Assembly (NCBI GenBank): GCA_035772735.1
Contig: JASDFA010000016.1
Location: forward strand, 144,782,501-144,846,500
Source of the DNA: Datura wrightii
Lineage: Eukaryota; Streptophyta; Magnoliopsida; Solanales; Solanaceae
Length of the DNA: 64,000 nucleotides
Reading direction: 5' to 3'
Below, piece by piece: positions 11,234 to 23,072 of this stretch (position 1 is the stretch's first letter; each line of letters starts with the position of its first letter). The notes under the pieces are model-generated. The model did not search any database and had not been told where the DNA came from. It saw only the letters and a list, made by a program, of their open reading frames with translations. Position numbers and translations under genes: made by a program.

Positions 11234-11716
11234 TTGGATGAAGCCCAACAATTAGAATCTCTTGAGTGTCCCTGTGATGGGATCACACTTATGGAAAATC
11301 CATTCATGGAAGAAGAGATAGAGTATTCCCCAGTTGACAGTAATGGAGAGACAGATGTCGATGCTGAGAAGGTGTATACAAGTAAGGAGGTCAAGGATAA
11401 TGCAGTTTCAGAGTTGAGGTTTATTGGACCACACTCGACGCATTTTTCGACATTAAGTTTGGTTGACAACATAGAAATAGAGTCTTCCAAGTTTATAGTG
11501 AAATTTCTAGAGGAGGACCATGCCCCGTATATTTTGAGATATGCTGACTCGGAGAGACAAAATGACTTCGCATACTTAAGGGCCAATAAGTGCAAAAGGC
11601 AACATCTACTACTTGGTCCTTACAATTTTTCACCACCACCCCTAGAACATAATAGGAAATTGGAAAAGAAATTAGGGGTGAGATTCATATCCTCAAGGTG
11701 GAGGAAAAAGCGGTGA
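11234..11716 (+). CDS. acidic ORF2 of D, unknown function
   Basis: A 160-residue ORF in a different frame from ORF1. The first half is acidic (Glu/Asp-rich) and the C-terminus is basic (ending RWRKKR). I see no zinc finger, protease or RT motif. It ends just before the conserved hairpin pair at 11725-11773, the position that the end of gag-protease occupies in element E. It could be a decayed C-terminal Gag region or an element-specific protein. Homology is not established. Confidence 0.45.
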   Translation: MDEAQQLESLECPCDGITLMENPFMEEEIEYSPVDSNGETDVDAEKVYTSKEVKDNAVSELRFIGPHSTHFSTLSLVDNIEIESSKFIVKFLEEDHAPYILRYADSERQNDFAYLRANKCKRQHLLLGPYNFSPPPLEHNRKLEKKLGVRFISSRWRKKR

Positions 11717-11724
11717 AATTGGAT

Positions 11725-11773
11725 ACGTCGTGCTGCGACGTAAAATTAAGCGTTGCTTGGGAGGCAACCCAAG
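11725..11773 (+). other. double hairpin after ORF2 of D
   Basis: Stem 1 is ACGTCG/CGACGT with loop TGCTG (11725-11741). Stem 2 is CTTGGG/CCCAAG with loop AGGCAA (11756-11773). Element E has the same pair with altered but still complementary stems. Confidence 0.8.
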
Positions 11774-13689
11774 GGTACCGTGGGTACCATTTTAATTTCT
11801 TGCATTTAAGTTGATTTTATTTATTTTTCATCTTGTGTTGTTTTGGTGGAAAGTTAAGCACAGATAGAGGGGAAGTCTAAGTACCCGTGGAGAAGGAAGC
11901 TAACAAGCATGGAAGAGAAGAAGTGTGGGGTCGAACACCCACCTCTGAAAAACTTGAAAGGAAAGCATGCTTTTAGCTTGGCATAGAGGCTCAGGGAGTA
12001 TTTCTCATCCTTTAATTGTTACTTTGATGTTATGAGGACATAGCATGATTTAAGTGTGGGGTGAGGGAAATTTATGGAAAATTTCAAAATTTTTGTGCTT
12101 AACGAGTGTTTGGTGGATGTAATGCTTGTGTGCAATTTGTGAGAAAATTGAAAATTGTTGGGAGTCAAGCATGAATTCATCACCCGTTCATTTTTCTTTT
12201 CGGTTCTTTTCCGACGGGGGGTATTTGAACCGAAGAATAAAATTTTCCTTTTCTTTCCTTTGTTTGTACATAATGTTTTAGTCATAGTTAGGGACTGTTT
12301 CCAATGATGGATGGATGACGACCGTCTTGAGGAAAATTAGTCGATAGGTTTTGGGTTTTTGAAACCATAACTAATTGGTGCTTGATGTTCTTGTTATGTG
12401 CTATACATGATTGTAAGATGCAAGTATGTTCAGTTTTGAAGCATGCAAGTGTATAACTTTGTGTGAGACACTTAGGTTCTTGAATTTGACTCAATATGAT
12501 TGAAGCTTAATTCTGAATTCTTGTGATTAGCTGAGTAAGAGTCTGCTGAATGTGTCTTGATTTGAGCATGTGCCATGAGTGTAAGGTTTTTGAGTATTCT
12601 GTGCTATTGTGGATTGTCTAGAACTTGCCTGGTGTGTTTATAAAACGAAATAAAGGATGTGAATTGTAGGAGATGATTTAGGCAATCCTTTGAATGAACC
12701 AATTTTTATCCCTCATTTTACCTACCTTGAATATTTAATCCTAATTAGCCCCATTGATCCTTGAGCCTATTCTTTGATAGCTACAACATAATCTTAATCC
12801 TTTTTCTTTCATTAGCCTTGAATTTGATCCAAAACTTCTAAGCGCTTATGTGAAAAAAAATTCCAAAGAATGAGGGAGTGAGAAGCGTGAAAAAGAAGGA
12901 AAAGTAGAAGTTGTGAAAGTTGAGAAAAGGACAAAGGTGCACTTGTATAAAAATGGTTGATTATTAGTAGGGAGTAAGAAAATAAATGAATGAAAAAAAA
13001 ATTTTGCTTAAGTACTCCTTACTACTAAGCTGAGTGTGCTTAAAGAAATGGGAACAAGAAGAGAAAATTCAGGATTGAAAAGAATGAGGTGAAGTAAGGG
13101 AAGAGATATCCTTAATGAAGGTTGAAGTTATTAAAAGCGCTTGGGGGATGATAGTCACTATTACTGGCCAGAATAGTACCTACCCGTCCCTTAGCTTACA
13201 TTACAACCCATTAAGTCCTACTTGATCTTACATTCAAACATCCTTAAATTAGTGGAATAAAACACTAAGGGCAAGCTTATGGGTCAGTACATGATGCATG
13301 TGAATTCTTTGTGAGAGTGAGTGTAATTCTATTCATGTACCCACACATGTTGTGTTTTAAAAATTGTTTTTGCATGTGAAGTTGGGTAACTCTCTTTCAA
13401 TGAGGGCACATGTTGAATGAAGGATATAATTCATGTGGGATTTCTTAATCAGTTGATTTGCATGAGTTTGCTAAGATTGAGAGTCGATTCTTGAGGTTAA
13501 GAAGTCTTAACATAGTTGTCCTTCATTTCAATGATCACACCGTGCATACTCTATTTGTAGTTTGTTATCTTACGTAATCATTATAGCCGTAACTTGAATT
13601 ATCTTGCTAAATTAGTTATGCGGGAGTCTCCATATGCATGATATGTAAAAGGTTGTTCGAGGACGAACAAGGATTTAAGTGTGGGGTTG
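11774..13689 (+). other. 3' noncoding region of D with polypurine tract
   Basis: No supported gene. It contains blocks shared with element E: the ATGATGGATGGATGACGACC block near 12305, an AACTTGCCTGGTGTGT block near 12622, and a TTACAACCCATTAA block near 13200. A hairpin with loop AGGA (13653-13670) precedes the purine-rich AAGTGTGGGG that abuts the 3' LTR at 13690. Confidence 0.75.
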
Positions 13690-15124
13690 TGATCACGGGC
13701 AAAAATAGCATGCCCGAGATACGCTTTGTGACTTAAATTAGTCTTGTTTATCTAAGTAATTGTATACATTTTCATGTAATTTTATATGAATGTGAGGATA
13801 AGTGCTAACCAACATGATTAGCCTTTGTTTTGTAGGTTTTGATGACTTTTGAGTAACTAATCCACGAGTTGGTGAAGTAGAGGCTTGGAAACGGAATTAA
13901 CCCGCGAACGTCGGCAAAGAGGAGGCACAAAACAGCCCACCTGCGCGTCGGCAACGTGCCACGACAGGCAGGCTGATCACAACAGCCCACCTGCAAGTTG
14001 GCAACGTGCCACGGCAGGTTGGCTGCGCGACAATGAGGTGTCAACGCGCTGCCCAAGCAGCGTGACACGCTGCCAACGTGGCAGGGTGCTGCCGAGGCCA
14101 ATTTCGGGTGATTTCAAGAGAGCTTTCGCGTCAGTAGCGTGTCACGGAGGTAGTGCTCCGCGATGCACTCCGTGACACGTTGCTTGTTATTCCGGGAAAA
14201 AGTTCCACTACTATAAATAGCACACTTAGGTTTTATTTGAGATATTCTGACTTGGTGGAGCAAGAACGCGGGTTACAGGCAGTTGAGGGGACAAAATTCT
14301 CAGTGTTTTTCTCTCTTTCCTTCTCCTTGTATTCAATTGATTGTATGTTTAACACTCATTTAACAATGTTTAATCCACAAATGAGTGGCTAATTCATCTT
14401 CTTGCTGAGGTTATGAACACTTATAATGAAATGTGATCATTGATTCTTTAGTTTTTCATCTTTTCTTCCATGGTTGTTCTATTAATTCTTGTTCTTACTG
14501 CATTAATGTGTGGCCTACGTTAATGTAAATCTAAAAAGTCCGGTTTCACTCGAGCGAGCAAGAAATTGGAAAGTTGTGAATTAATAGGATATGATCTTTT
14601 CTTAGTTTGGGAAAATTGAGAATTGATTTACTTTCAGGATAGAAATATACCTGAAAGTCGTATTTGTCAATTTAGGAACCGGGTTTGTATGGCTAGAACA
14701 TGAATTGCATTTAATCACAGAAATGTAGGTGGATGGTTCATGATTCTTAAGTGGGGTTAAATACAAGAGTTTTAATCTCTTGGCAATAGTTCTTGGCTAG
14801 AAACCAGAGGAAAAGACTAACCAAATTATGTCGACAATTAATTTCATTACATGTTCGTTTAACCTCAGCATGCTCTCATTCATAGTTCAGACTCACATTA
14901 GATAGTTGTTTTAGATTTAGCATAAAAATTATAAATCAAAATATCAAACTTTTGGTTACACTGTTGTCTGCATTTCTATAATTAAAATATAGTACACTTG
15001 AGCAGATTGCACTTCATCCCAGTCCCTGTGGGATCGATACTTGGCTTACTTAAGCCACTTTACTACTTGTTCGACCACGTGCACTTGCGTGTAGTTATAT
15101 ACCCATATAACAAACGACCGAACA
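13690..15124 (+). repeat. 3' LTR of element D
   Basis: Same length and ends as the 5' LTR (TGATCACGGGC to CGAACA). It keeps the palindrome (14138-14179) and the TATAAATA near 14212. It is followed directly by the CTCAC target copy and the resumed RT of element A. Confidence 0.93.
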
Positions 15125-17795
15125 CTCACTCTGTATGTGTATAGACTACCAGCAGCTGAATAGGGCAACAGTTAAAAACAAATACCCGCTCCCTAGAATA
15201 GATGATTTGTTTGACTAGTTGCAGGGGTCAGATGTTTCTCTAAGATAGATCCGAGGTCCGGATACCACCAGGTCCGAGTTCATGAGAGGGACATTCCAAA
15301 GACTGCTTTCAAGACCAGATATAGTCACTTTGAATTTCTAGTCATGTCTTTTGGGCTGACGAATGTTCCCGCAGTGTTTATGGACCTGATGAATAGCATA
15401 TTCAGACCGTATTTGGATCTGTTCGTGATAGTATTTATCGATGATATTCTGGTATATTCTCGTTCAGAGATAGATCACCAGAACCATTTACGAATGGTAC
15501 TCCAGATCCTTAGGGACCGTCAGCTGTACGCCAAGTTTTCTAAGTGTGAGTTTTGGATGAACTCAGTTGCCTTTTTGGGGCATATCATGTTGGATGCTGG
15601 TATACAGGTGGACACACAAAAAATAGAGGCGGTCAAGACATGGCCCAGACCTGCCACTCCAGCCGAGGTCCGCAGTTTCCTGGGTTTAGCAGGGTATTAC
15701 ATGAGATTTGTTTAATGATTCTCTACTATAGCAGCACCTATGACAAAGCTGACACAGAAAGCAGCAAAATTTTAGTGGACGGAGGCATGTGAGAAGAGTT
15801 TTCAAGAATTGAAAGACAGATTGACCTCCGCCCCAGTACTAGCATTGCCAGAGGGAACAGATGGGTATGCGGTGTATTGCGACGCTTCAGGCATTGGACT
15901 GGGTTGTGTGCTGATGCAGCATGGAAAGGTAATTGCTTATGCTTCCAGACAGCTGAGGAAGCACGAAAGGAATTATCCGATCCATGACCTAGAACTGGCC
16001 GCGGTGATCCACGCTCTGAAAATCTAGAGGCATTATCTGTATGGCGTTCATGTAGACATTTTTACAGATCATAAAATCCTGCAGTACATTTTCACACAGA
16101 GGGAGTTAAATCTGCGGCAGCGTCGTTGGTTAGAATTGCTGAAAGATTATGACGTAAATATTCTCTACCACCCAGGGAGAGCTAATGTAGTAGCAGATTC
16201 CCTCAGCCGTAAGTCAATGGGGAGTTTAGCGTATTGGAAACCCGAGAAGCAGGAGTTAGCCAAGGAAATTTATCAGCTAGCTGGTTTAGCCGTTCGAGTA
16301 GCAGAAACGGAAAATAACAGAACGGTGATTCAGAACTCTACTGTGTCATCGTTAGTTATAGAGGTAAAAGAACGGCAGTACGAGGACCTTGACTTAATCC
16401 AGCTCAGAGATAGGGTTCAGAGAGGTAAGGAGCCAAATTTCCAAGTGACTGAGGATGAAGTGCTGCGTTGTAAGGGCCGCCTATATGTCCCGAATATTTT
16501 AGGGCTTCGCCAGTAGATCATGCATGAGGTACATTACGCTCGCTATTCCCTCCATCCAGAAGCAACGAAAATGTACCGCGACATCAGAGACATCTACTGG
16601 TGGCCAGGTATGAAAGCTGAAGTAGCTGAATTTGTATCTAGATGTCCTAACTACCAGCAGGTGAAAGCAGAACACCAGAAACCAGGCGATTTGATGCAGG
16701 ATATAGCCGTGCCTTTGTGGAAATAGGAAGCGAAAAATATGGATTTTTTAACAGGGTTACCCCGTACCAGACATAGACACGATTCTATTTGGGTAATAGT
16801 TGACAGGCTGTCAAAATCAGCTCATTTCCTGCCAGTGAAAGCTACCTTCTCGGCCGAGGATTATGCCGAATTATATATCAAAGAAATAGTTAGATTACAT
16901 GGAGTGCCGGTATCTATTATTTCAGATAGAGGAGCACAGTTTACAGCTAGATTTTGGCAGTTGTTCCAGAGGGGTCTGGGAACGCAGATTAATTTGAGCA
17001 CAACATTCCACCCTCAGACAGATGGGCAAGCAGAACGAACTATCCAAACGCTCGAAGAGATGCTACGAGCGTGTGTACTAGATTTTGGGGTTAGCTGGGA
17101 TGAGCATCTGACGTTAATTGAATTTGCTCATAATAATAGCTATCACTCAGCCATCCAGATGGCGCCCTTTCAAGCCTTGTATGGGCAAAAATGTAGATCG
17201 CGGGTTGACTGGTTTGAAGTGGGAGAATCAGCGTTGATTGGGCTAGACATCATTCAACAGTCATAGGAGAAGATAAAGCTTATCAGGGAACGCCTACGGA
17301 CTGCACAGAGCCGCCAGAAATCATATGCTGATGTGCGATGCAAAGACCTGGAATTTGATATGAATGACTGGGTATTTCTGAAGGTACCTCCGATGAAAGG
17401 GGTGATGAAATTTGGCAAGAAAGGCGAGCTTAGATCAAGGTTCATTAGGCCATATCAGATTCGATGGAGAATAGGCCGAGTTGCATATGAATTGAACTTG
17501 CCTCCAGAGTTAGCTTCTGTTCACCCAGTATTCCATGTATCTATGTTGAGGAAGTTTGTAGGAGACCCTTCCACAGTTGTTCCAATTCAGGATGTCCAGG
17601 TCACAGAAGAGTTAGCATATGAAGAGGTTCCAGTAGCCATCTTAGACAGACAGATTCATAGATTGAGAACTAAAGATATTGCGTCTGTCAAGGTTTTGTG
17701 GGGACAAGAACCAAGAGGAGATGACTTGGGAGGCGGAGGAAGATATGAAGACCAGATACCCTCATTTATTTCAAGCCTAGTCAGGCGACAGGTAT
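15125..17795 (+). pseudogene. pol: RT, RNase H, integrase and chromodomain of A (pol part 2)
   Basis: Joins the pol segment ending at 9179. RT catalytic motif FIDDILVYS has its Asp pair at 15440-15445. RNase H begins near 15809 (VYCDASGIGLGCVL) and runs to about 16210. The integrase HHCC finger is near 16525-16665, where the second Cys pair is altered. The integrase core (VDRLSKSAHF, ISDRGAQFTARFW, DGQAERTIQ) is at 16739-17266 and the C-terminal domain at 17333-17640. A one-base shift near 17695 moves a chromodomain-like end (TWEAEEDMKTRYPHLF) out of frame. In-frame stops include 16025, 16514, 16724 and 17264. Confidence 0.92.
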
Positions 17796-18011
17796 GTTAG
17801 TATTATTATCTTATGCAGTGCCTTATAGTATATATAAATGAGAAGGTCTATTTTAATCTGTCATTTAAATACTATAGTATTATGTGGAGTACCTGTATGG
17901 GACTTTTCTGCATTTCAGGTTTTTGGGATAGTCCATATTACAGGAGAAACTCTACCGAAATTTTTCTAGAAACAAGTTGAGTAAGTTTAGAAGTCCTCTA
18001 GATAGAAGTTT

Positions 18012-18046
18012 ACATTCGAGGACGAATGTTCTTAAGGGTGGGAGAA
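18012..18046 (+). other. AGGA-loop hairpin and polypurine tract of A
   Basis: ACATTCG and CGAATGT flank the loop AGGA (18012-18029). Purine-rich AAGGGTGGGAGAA follows and abuts the LTR at 18047. The tract would prime plus-strand DNA synthesis. The hairpin recurs in B, D, E and, decayed, in M and H. Confidence 0.8.
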
Positions 18047-19539
18047 TGTTGTACCCCATAAAATTCCCAACACATAGATGGCCTATTCACGTGTTGGTTA
18101 AGATTATTTGAAAATTATACCTGCTAGAAAAAGGCCCGAGACAAGACCGAACGAGAAACCTGTCGAACCATCGCGGAAGGAGCCGGGGCAGAGCCCCTCC
18201 GCGATGGCAACGTGTCACGGAGGTGGAGCCTCCGCGTTGGCTCCATGAGCCCTCCACTTCTATTTTAAAAGTTATTTTTCATATAATTTCCAGTAAGGTT
18301 GAGGGAAAACAGAGGGATACGAGGTTTCTTGATAATTTCCTTCCTATGACGCCGTCAAATTTGGCCGGCGAATCGTCGAGGTACCGAACTAAGGTAAGTG
18401 GAATTGCTCCAAATTAGTGTCAATATACTTCTAGCCTTAAAGTGAATATTTCTCCCTTCTGGACTCTCGAGAAATAGCGAGTTTTTGACCGTCTTTCGAT
18501 AAGCCAAAGTTTAGGCTATAAATATATCGAAAGTGACGTTTTCTTTCAGAATATTGGTGTATTTGGTTCTAATTGACATGTATATGAATGTAGTTGGGAG
18601 AAACAGCAGAAGTACCGATGGAAATCACATCGGCCAGTCGGGTACTCAGAAACCAGGTACGTAAAGCTATTCTTTCGACAAGCCAGGAAGTACAGTCTAG
18701 AATGTAAATAGAATAAAGGCTATTAAAGGATACCCAATGTACAGGAACGATTTCAGTACAATTTCCAGCAAGCATGCTAGTATATGATTATATATCATGC
18801 GATAATCAGAATAACAGATAGTCAGATGATTTTAGGTAATAATGTGGTATCCGCTAGTAACCTAGCATGTTCTTACGTAATACCCAGAATGGAAGTTATA
18901 ATAGTAGTATAATGAATTAGCAAGATTATAGATAGTATGTACTACATTTGTTGAGATTGTATCCGGTAATAGATGACACATTTTATATTATTGAGCTATA
19001 TCCAGTTATAGATGGCATGTTCTATGTTATTGAGTTATATCCATTTGTAATCAGATTAGTAATCAGGTATGGACATAGCTCCAGATACAGATGTAGCTCC
19101 AGAAATAGATATAGCTCTAGAAACTTATATAGCTTCAGATCACGGATAACAATAATCAGATAAACAGATAAGGGCCAGGTAGCAGTTAGTCCAGTAATCA
19201 GAAACAGTGTAAAGAAGGATATGGCATCAGTTGTTTAATACGGATTGGCCTTGAAATAAAAGAAGAGAATATGATTAGTATTTTTCATTTGAGCATGCTT
19301 GTTGTATATGTGTTTTGCATGTTTAGACTTGTTATGGCATGTGGGTGCCCTTTAGCATCCCCGCCGCCCCTAGGTTATAGCTGTGTCGATACCAGATTCA
19401 GATGCCGCCCCCAGCTGGGCGATGCCGTCTGCCTAGAGGACGATGATGGCCGACCACCATAATAATACGGTCCAGATTACCCTACTTGCAGGTGCAGTTC
19501 AGTTTACTCTGCGCAGAGCCAGATTACCCTATTTACAGG
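18047..19539 (+). repeat. 3' LTR of A, left part
   Basis: Starts TGTTGTACCCC. Compared with the 5' LTR it lacks about 50 bases after 18240, including the right arm of the second palindrome. It has two rather than three units of the 39-bp array (18951-19029). It stops at ACAGG (19535-19539), where element B is inserted, and resumes at 29577. Confidence 0.92.
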
Positions 19540-22207
19540 TGTCACGCCCCGCCTTGAGGGGTATGACTGGCACCTGGTGCCCTAGTAGGACCTAGACTGC
19601 TATCTGGTGAGCCTAAGCACATCTGGTGCCTGGCTGGCTCTAACTCAAATTTCTGGAAACATAGGGCTATATAACGGCTATAAACACAGCCTCCGGCCAA
19701 TTGGCCTATAGCCACCTGTACCTGAAAAACAGCTAACCAGAAACATACTACTGTAGGGGAACCTATGCGGGCCGACAAGGCCACCATGCTGTCTAGTTTT
19801 CTGTAACTCAACAATAGCATACTAAATAATTACGTGACCGACAAGGTCACCACTACTGACTGGTTATGGCCACACACGGCCAACAGGAACTGAAATACTG
19901 AATAACTATAACAAACTGCACGGCCTCACACGACCGGCTCAACTGACCACAGGAAATTATATACAGACTGCAAGCCTCTAGGAATAACAATAGAAATGAT
20001 CGGGACAGGGCCCCGACCTACCCGTACTGTACAAAAAGGAAAAGAGCTACACCTATGTAAATTAGACTCCGGATGACAGGAGCTGAATACTCAATAGCTG
20101 ACTGGAATCATGAGGGATCGCCTCCTCATCTATGAGTACCTGTAGGTAAGTAATGCAGCGCCCCACTGGACGTCAGTACCACTGGTACTGAGTATGCAAA
20201 GCAACTGAAATAATACAACTGAAAACAACTGAATAAAGATAGCCTAACTAGCATTTCTATATAGCAGGAGATAACTGAATCTGAAGAAGCTGACATAAAC
20301 TGGATCGGGCTTTCTGTACTGATAAGGCAGAGGCGTACCTGTAGACGCAACGGCCTGTTGTCTAGTAGCTAGTATACAATATATATAGCACATAAATAGA
20401 TATACAAGTAGCAAGCAAGAGCCAATACCAACCCCCATAAGCCGGATGGCGCCAAGCAAGCAAACAATCTATATACCCCTACTAGGGTCAAAACCAACCA
20501 AAAATAAGTCACTCCACTCATCTACTCACTTCGGAGCTCCTTTACCGGCCCCCTGGGTCTCCGGCTCGGGCCATAGCCTTTGATATAAGCAACCGTGTCT
20601 GGGTCCGGAGGACTCCTGTGTAGACAGTAACAGATAGGGTTTGGATCCCCGGACACACTCAACGGGGCTACCTGAAACCGGAGCTACACCTGTAATAACT
20701 GAATGTACAGACAGTAACAGATAGGGTCTGATTCCCTGGACACACTCAACAGAGCTATCTAATACCGGAGCTGCACCTGTAATGCTGATCAGACTGCTGT
20801 GGGGAAAGCTACATCCCACCTTCGTCCAAGCTGGGGACGGCATGCCACTCCTTGGAGTGACGTAAAACCCACCCGCTCAGTGGGCGACACGATTACCAAC
20901 CCAGGGGCGGTGAGGACGCTCAATAAGGTGCCCTCACACCACAACAAGTCTCAACAAACAAATAGCACATATAAATAGCAAGCATGTATAGCTGAAAAGA
21001 CTATCTGAAATTTAGCTTCTTGTTCTGATCTATTTCTATACTGAACTGATTCTTTTACTGATTATACTGATTCTGGAATCTCTGTTAACTGTATGGCTAA
21101 TCTGTAGCCAAGATACAATCTGTCTGGATGGCTAATCTGTAGCCATAACTGTCTGTCCATCTGATCTTTCTTTACTAACTTTTATTATGAAAATCTGTTT
21201 CTTTTTATTCTTACAACATGCTTGCTAATCACATAATAGACTATACTGGATCTGAACTACTAACTTGCCCTTGGGCGCATGCTTTTCTAACTTTCAGACT
21301 AGATACGATATAACAACGCAAACTATGTTTACTTAACTTGCACAATACTTAACATTCGACTCCGGGAATTCTATTACGGAGTCTATTGTACTATACAGGG
21401 CTAAAACTACTAACTTGCCGAAGGAACTAGCTTTACATACCTTAACCTCGAGATATCCGTCTGTCGGACGAGGCTTAGTCAATACTCTAGCTATTTCTCC
21501 CAACTGCATTCATGTATATGCTAATTAATACTAAATATAGCTTTATTCTAAAGAACGACGTCACTTTCGATATAATTGTAGACTAAACTTAGGCTTATCG
21601 AAAGACGGTCGAAAACTCGCTATTTTTTAGAAGTCCAGAAGGGAGAAGTATTCACTTCACAGCTAGGAGCACATAGACACTAGTTTGGAGCAATTCTACT
21701 TACCTTAGCTCGGTAGCTCGACGATTCATCGACCGTATTTCGCGAAACAAAATCCGTAGGAATGCTCCCTGCTGCTAAATACCTCGGTACCTGAGGTTAA
21801 TTTGAGTTTAGACCGCGTTTGACGGCGTAATCAGACGGAAATTATCAAGAAACCTTCGTTCCTCTTCCTCTCTGATTTTCTCTCTGTTTTAGCTGGAAAT
21901 TATAAGAATTGCAACTTTAAAACTGAAGTGGAGGGGCTTATATAATAGACACTGTAAATCGCATTTCTGGAATGCGATTTATAAGTCGCATTTTTGGAAT
22001 GCGATTTATAAGTTGCATTCCGGGAGTGCAATTTATAAGTCGCATTTCGGGAATACAATTTATAAGTCGCATTTTGCCTTGCGACGCACCGACCTGGCGC
22101 TGGTCCGATCTTTCCTCGGGTGTTTTTCTAGCATGTATGGTTTTCATATACTCTTAACCAACACGCGATTAGGCCATCTATATGCCGGAAATTTACGGGG
22201 TGTAACA
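19540..22207 (-). repeat. 3' LTR of element B
   Basis: On the minus strand it begins TGTTACACCCC and ends GGCGTGACA. It carries a run of short palindromes (21956-22077), a TATATAA box at 21938-21944 and a conserved AAG/GTAAGT splice-donor-like site at 21698-21703. The ORFs inside it have no family support. Confidence 0.93.
21956..22077. repeat. array of short palindromes in B LTR
   Basis: About four units of roughly 30 bases. The first is AAATCGCATT-TCTGG-AATGCGATTT with perfect 10-bp arms. Later units vary in both arms. The same array is in the other LTR at 29325-29446. It lies about 11 bases from the TATA box, where A has the CGTGTCAC palindromes. Confidence 0.88.
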
Positions 22208-22239
22208 TTCTTCCCCCCTTAAGAATATTCGTCCTCGAA
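22208..22239 (-). other. polypurine tract and AGGA hairpin of B
   Basis: On the minus strand, ATTCGAGGACGAAT (22226-22239) is followed by CTTAAGGGGGGAAGAA, abutting the LTR at 22207. Same arrangement as element A. Confidence 0.82.
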
Positions 22240-22482
22240 TGTAAACTTCTATCTAGAGGATTACTCAATTAGCTTAACTTGTTCTTAGGAAAATTTCGGC
22301 AGAGTTTCCCCTGTAATCTGGACTATCCCAAAATCCTGAAACACAGAAAAGTCCAATACAGGTACTCCACACGATACTATAAGATTCATTCGATAACTAA
22401 ACATCAATCTTTCTCACTTATATATAAACAACTATAAGGTACTGCATAGGTAACAATACTGACATACCTGTCGCCTAGCTAG

Positions 22483-23070
22483 GCCTGGAATAAGTGAGGA
22501 TATCTAGCTTTCATATCTTCCTCCGCTTCCCACGTCATCTCTTCTTGGTTCCTGTTACGCCACAATACTTTGACAGACGCAATATCTTTAGTTCTCAATC
22601 TGCGAATCTGTCTGTCTAGGATAGCTATTGGAACCTCTTCGTAGGCCAGCTCTTCTGTAACCTGGATATCCTGGACTGGGACTGCTCTAGACGAGTCTCA
22701 TATGCATTTCCTCAGCATAGACACATGAAAGACCAGGTGAACGGACTCTAGCTCTGGAGGCAAGTTCAACTCATATGCTACTTGGCCTATCCTCCGGCGA
22801 ATCTGATAAGGCCCAAAAAATCTTAGACTGAGCTTATCTTTCTTGCCGAATCTCATCACCCCTTTCATCAGTGATGCTTTTAAAAATACCCAGTCGTTCA
22901 CCTGGAATTCCAGGTATTTGCGCCGTACATCTGCATATGATTTCTGGCGACTCTGTGCAGTCAATAGGCGTTCTCTGATAAGCTTTACTTTCTCTTCTGA
23001 CTGCTGAATAATGTATGGCCCAATTATCGCTGACTCCCCTGTTTCGAACCAGCCAACCGACGATCTGCAC
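22483..23070 (-). pseudogene. pol: integrase C-terminal region of B
   Basis: Continues the integrase on the minus strand through frameshifts. The open part at 22698-22964 has QKSYADVRRK, NDWVFLKAS and MRFGKKDKLS, then FGPYQI and VHLVFHVSML, the conserved integrase C-terminal module of chromoviruses. Downstream, toward 22483, fragments match the chromodomain end of A (a WEAE-like segment before YPHLF). A frameshift near 23070 separates it from the catalytic core. Confidence 0.82.
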
Positions 23071-23072
23071 TT

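Larger units (their letters stand above)
9180..15124 (+). mobile_element. non-autonomous Athila-type element D
   Basis: A 5945-bp element flanked by CTCAC at 9175-9179 and 15125-15129. Both LTRs are exactly 1435 bp (9180-10614 and 13690-15124) and differ by scattered substitutions only. The internal 3075 bp holds an intact tRNA-Asp-type primer site, two small unrecognised ORFs, a conserved hairpin, a long noncoding region and a polypurine tract. No RT, RNase H or integrase is present, so movement would need enzymes from a related element. Its leader after the primer site matches that of element E. Confidence 0.92.

Noticed and set aside
20126..20843. Several minus-strand ORFs in B LTR, repeated at 27477-28212
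   Set aside because: They recur only because the LTR is duplicated. They start at non-ATG or chance codons and show no domain.
21956..22077. CRISPR-like array
   Set aside because: Units are contiguous palindromes without unique spacers, in a plant LTR.
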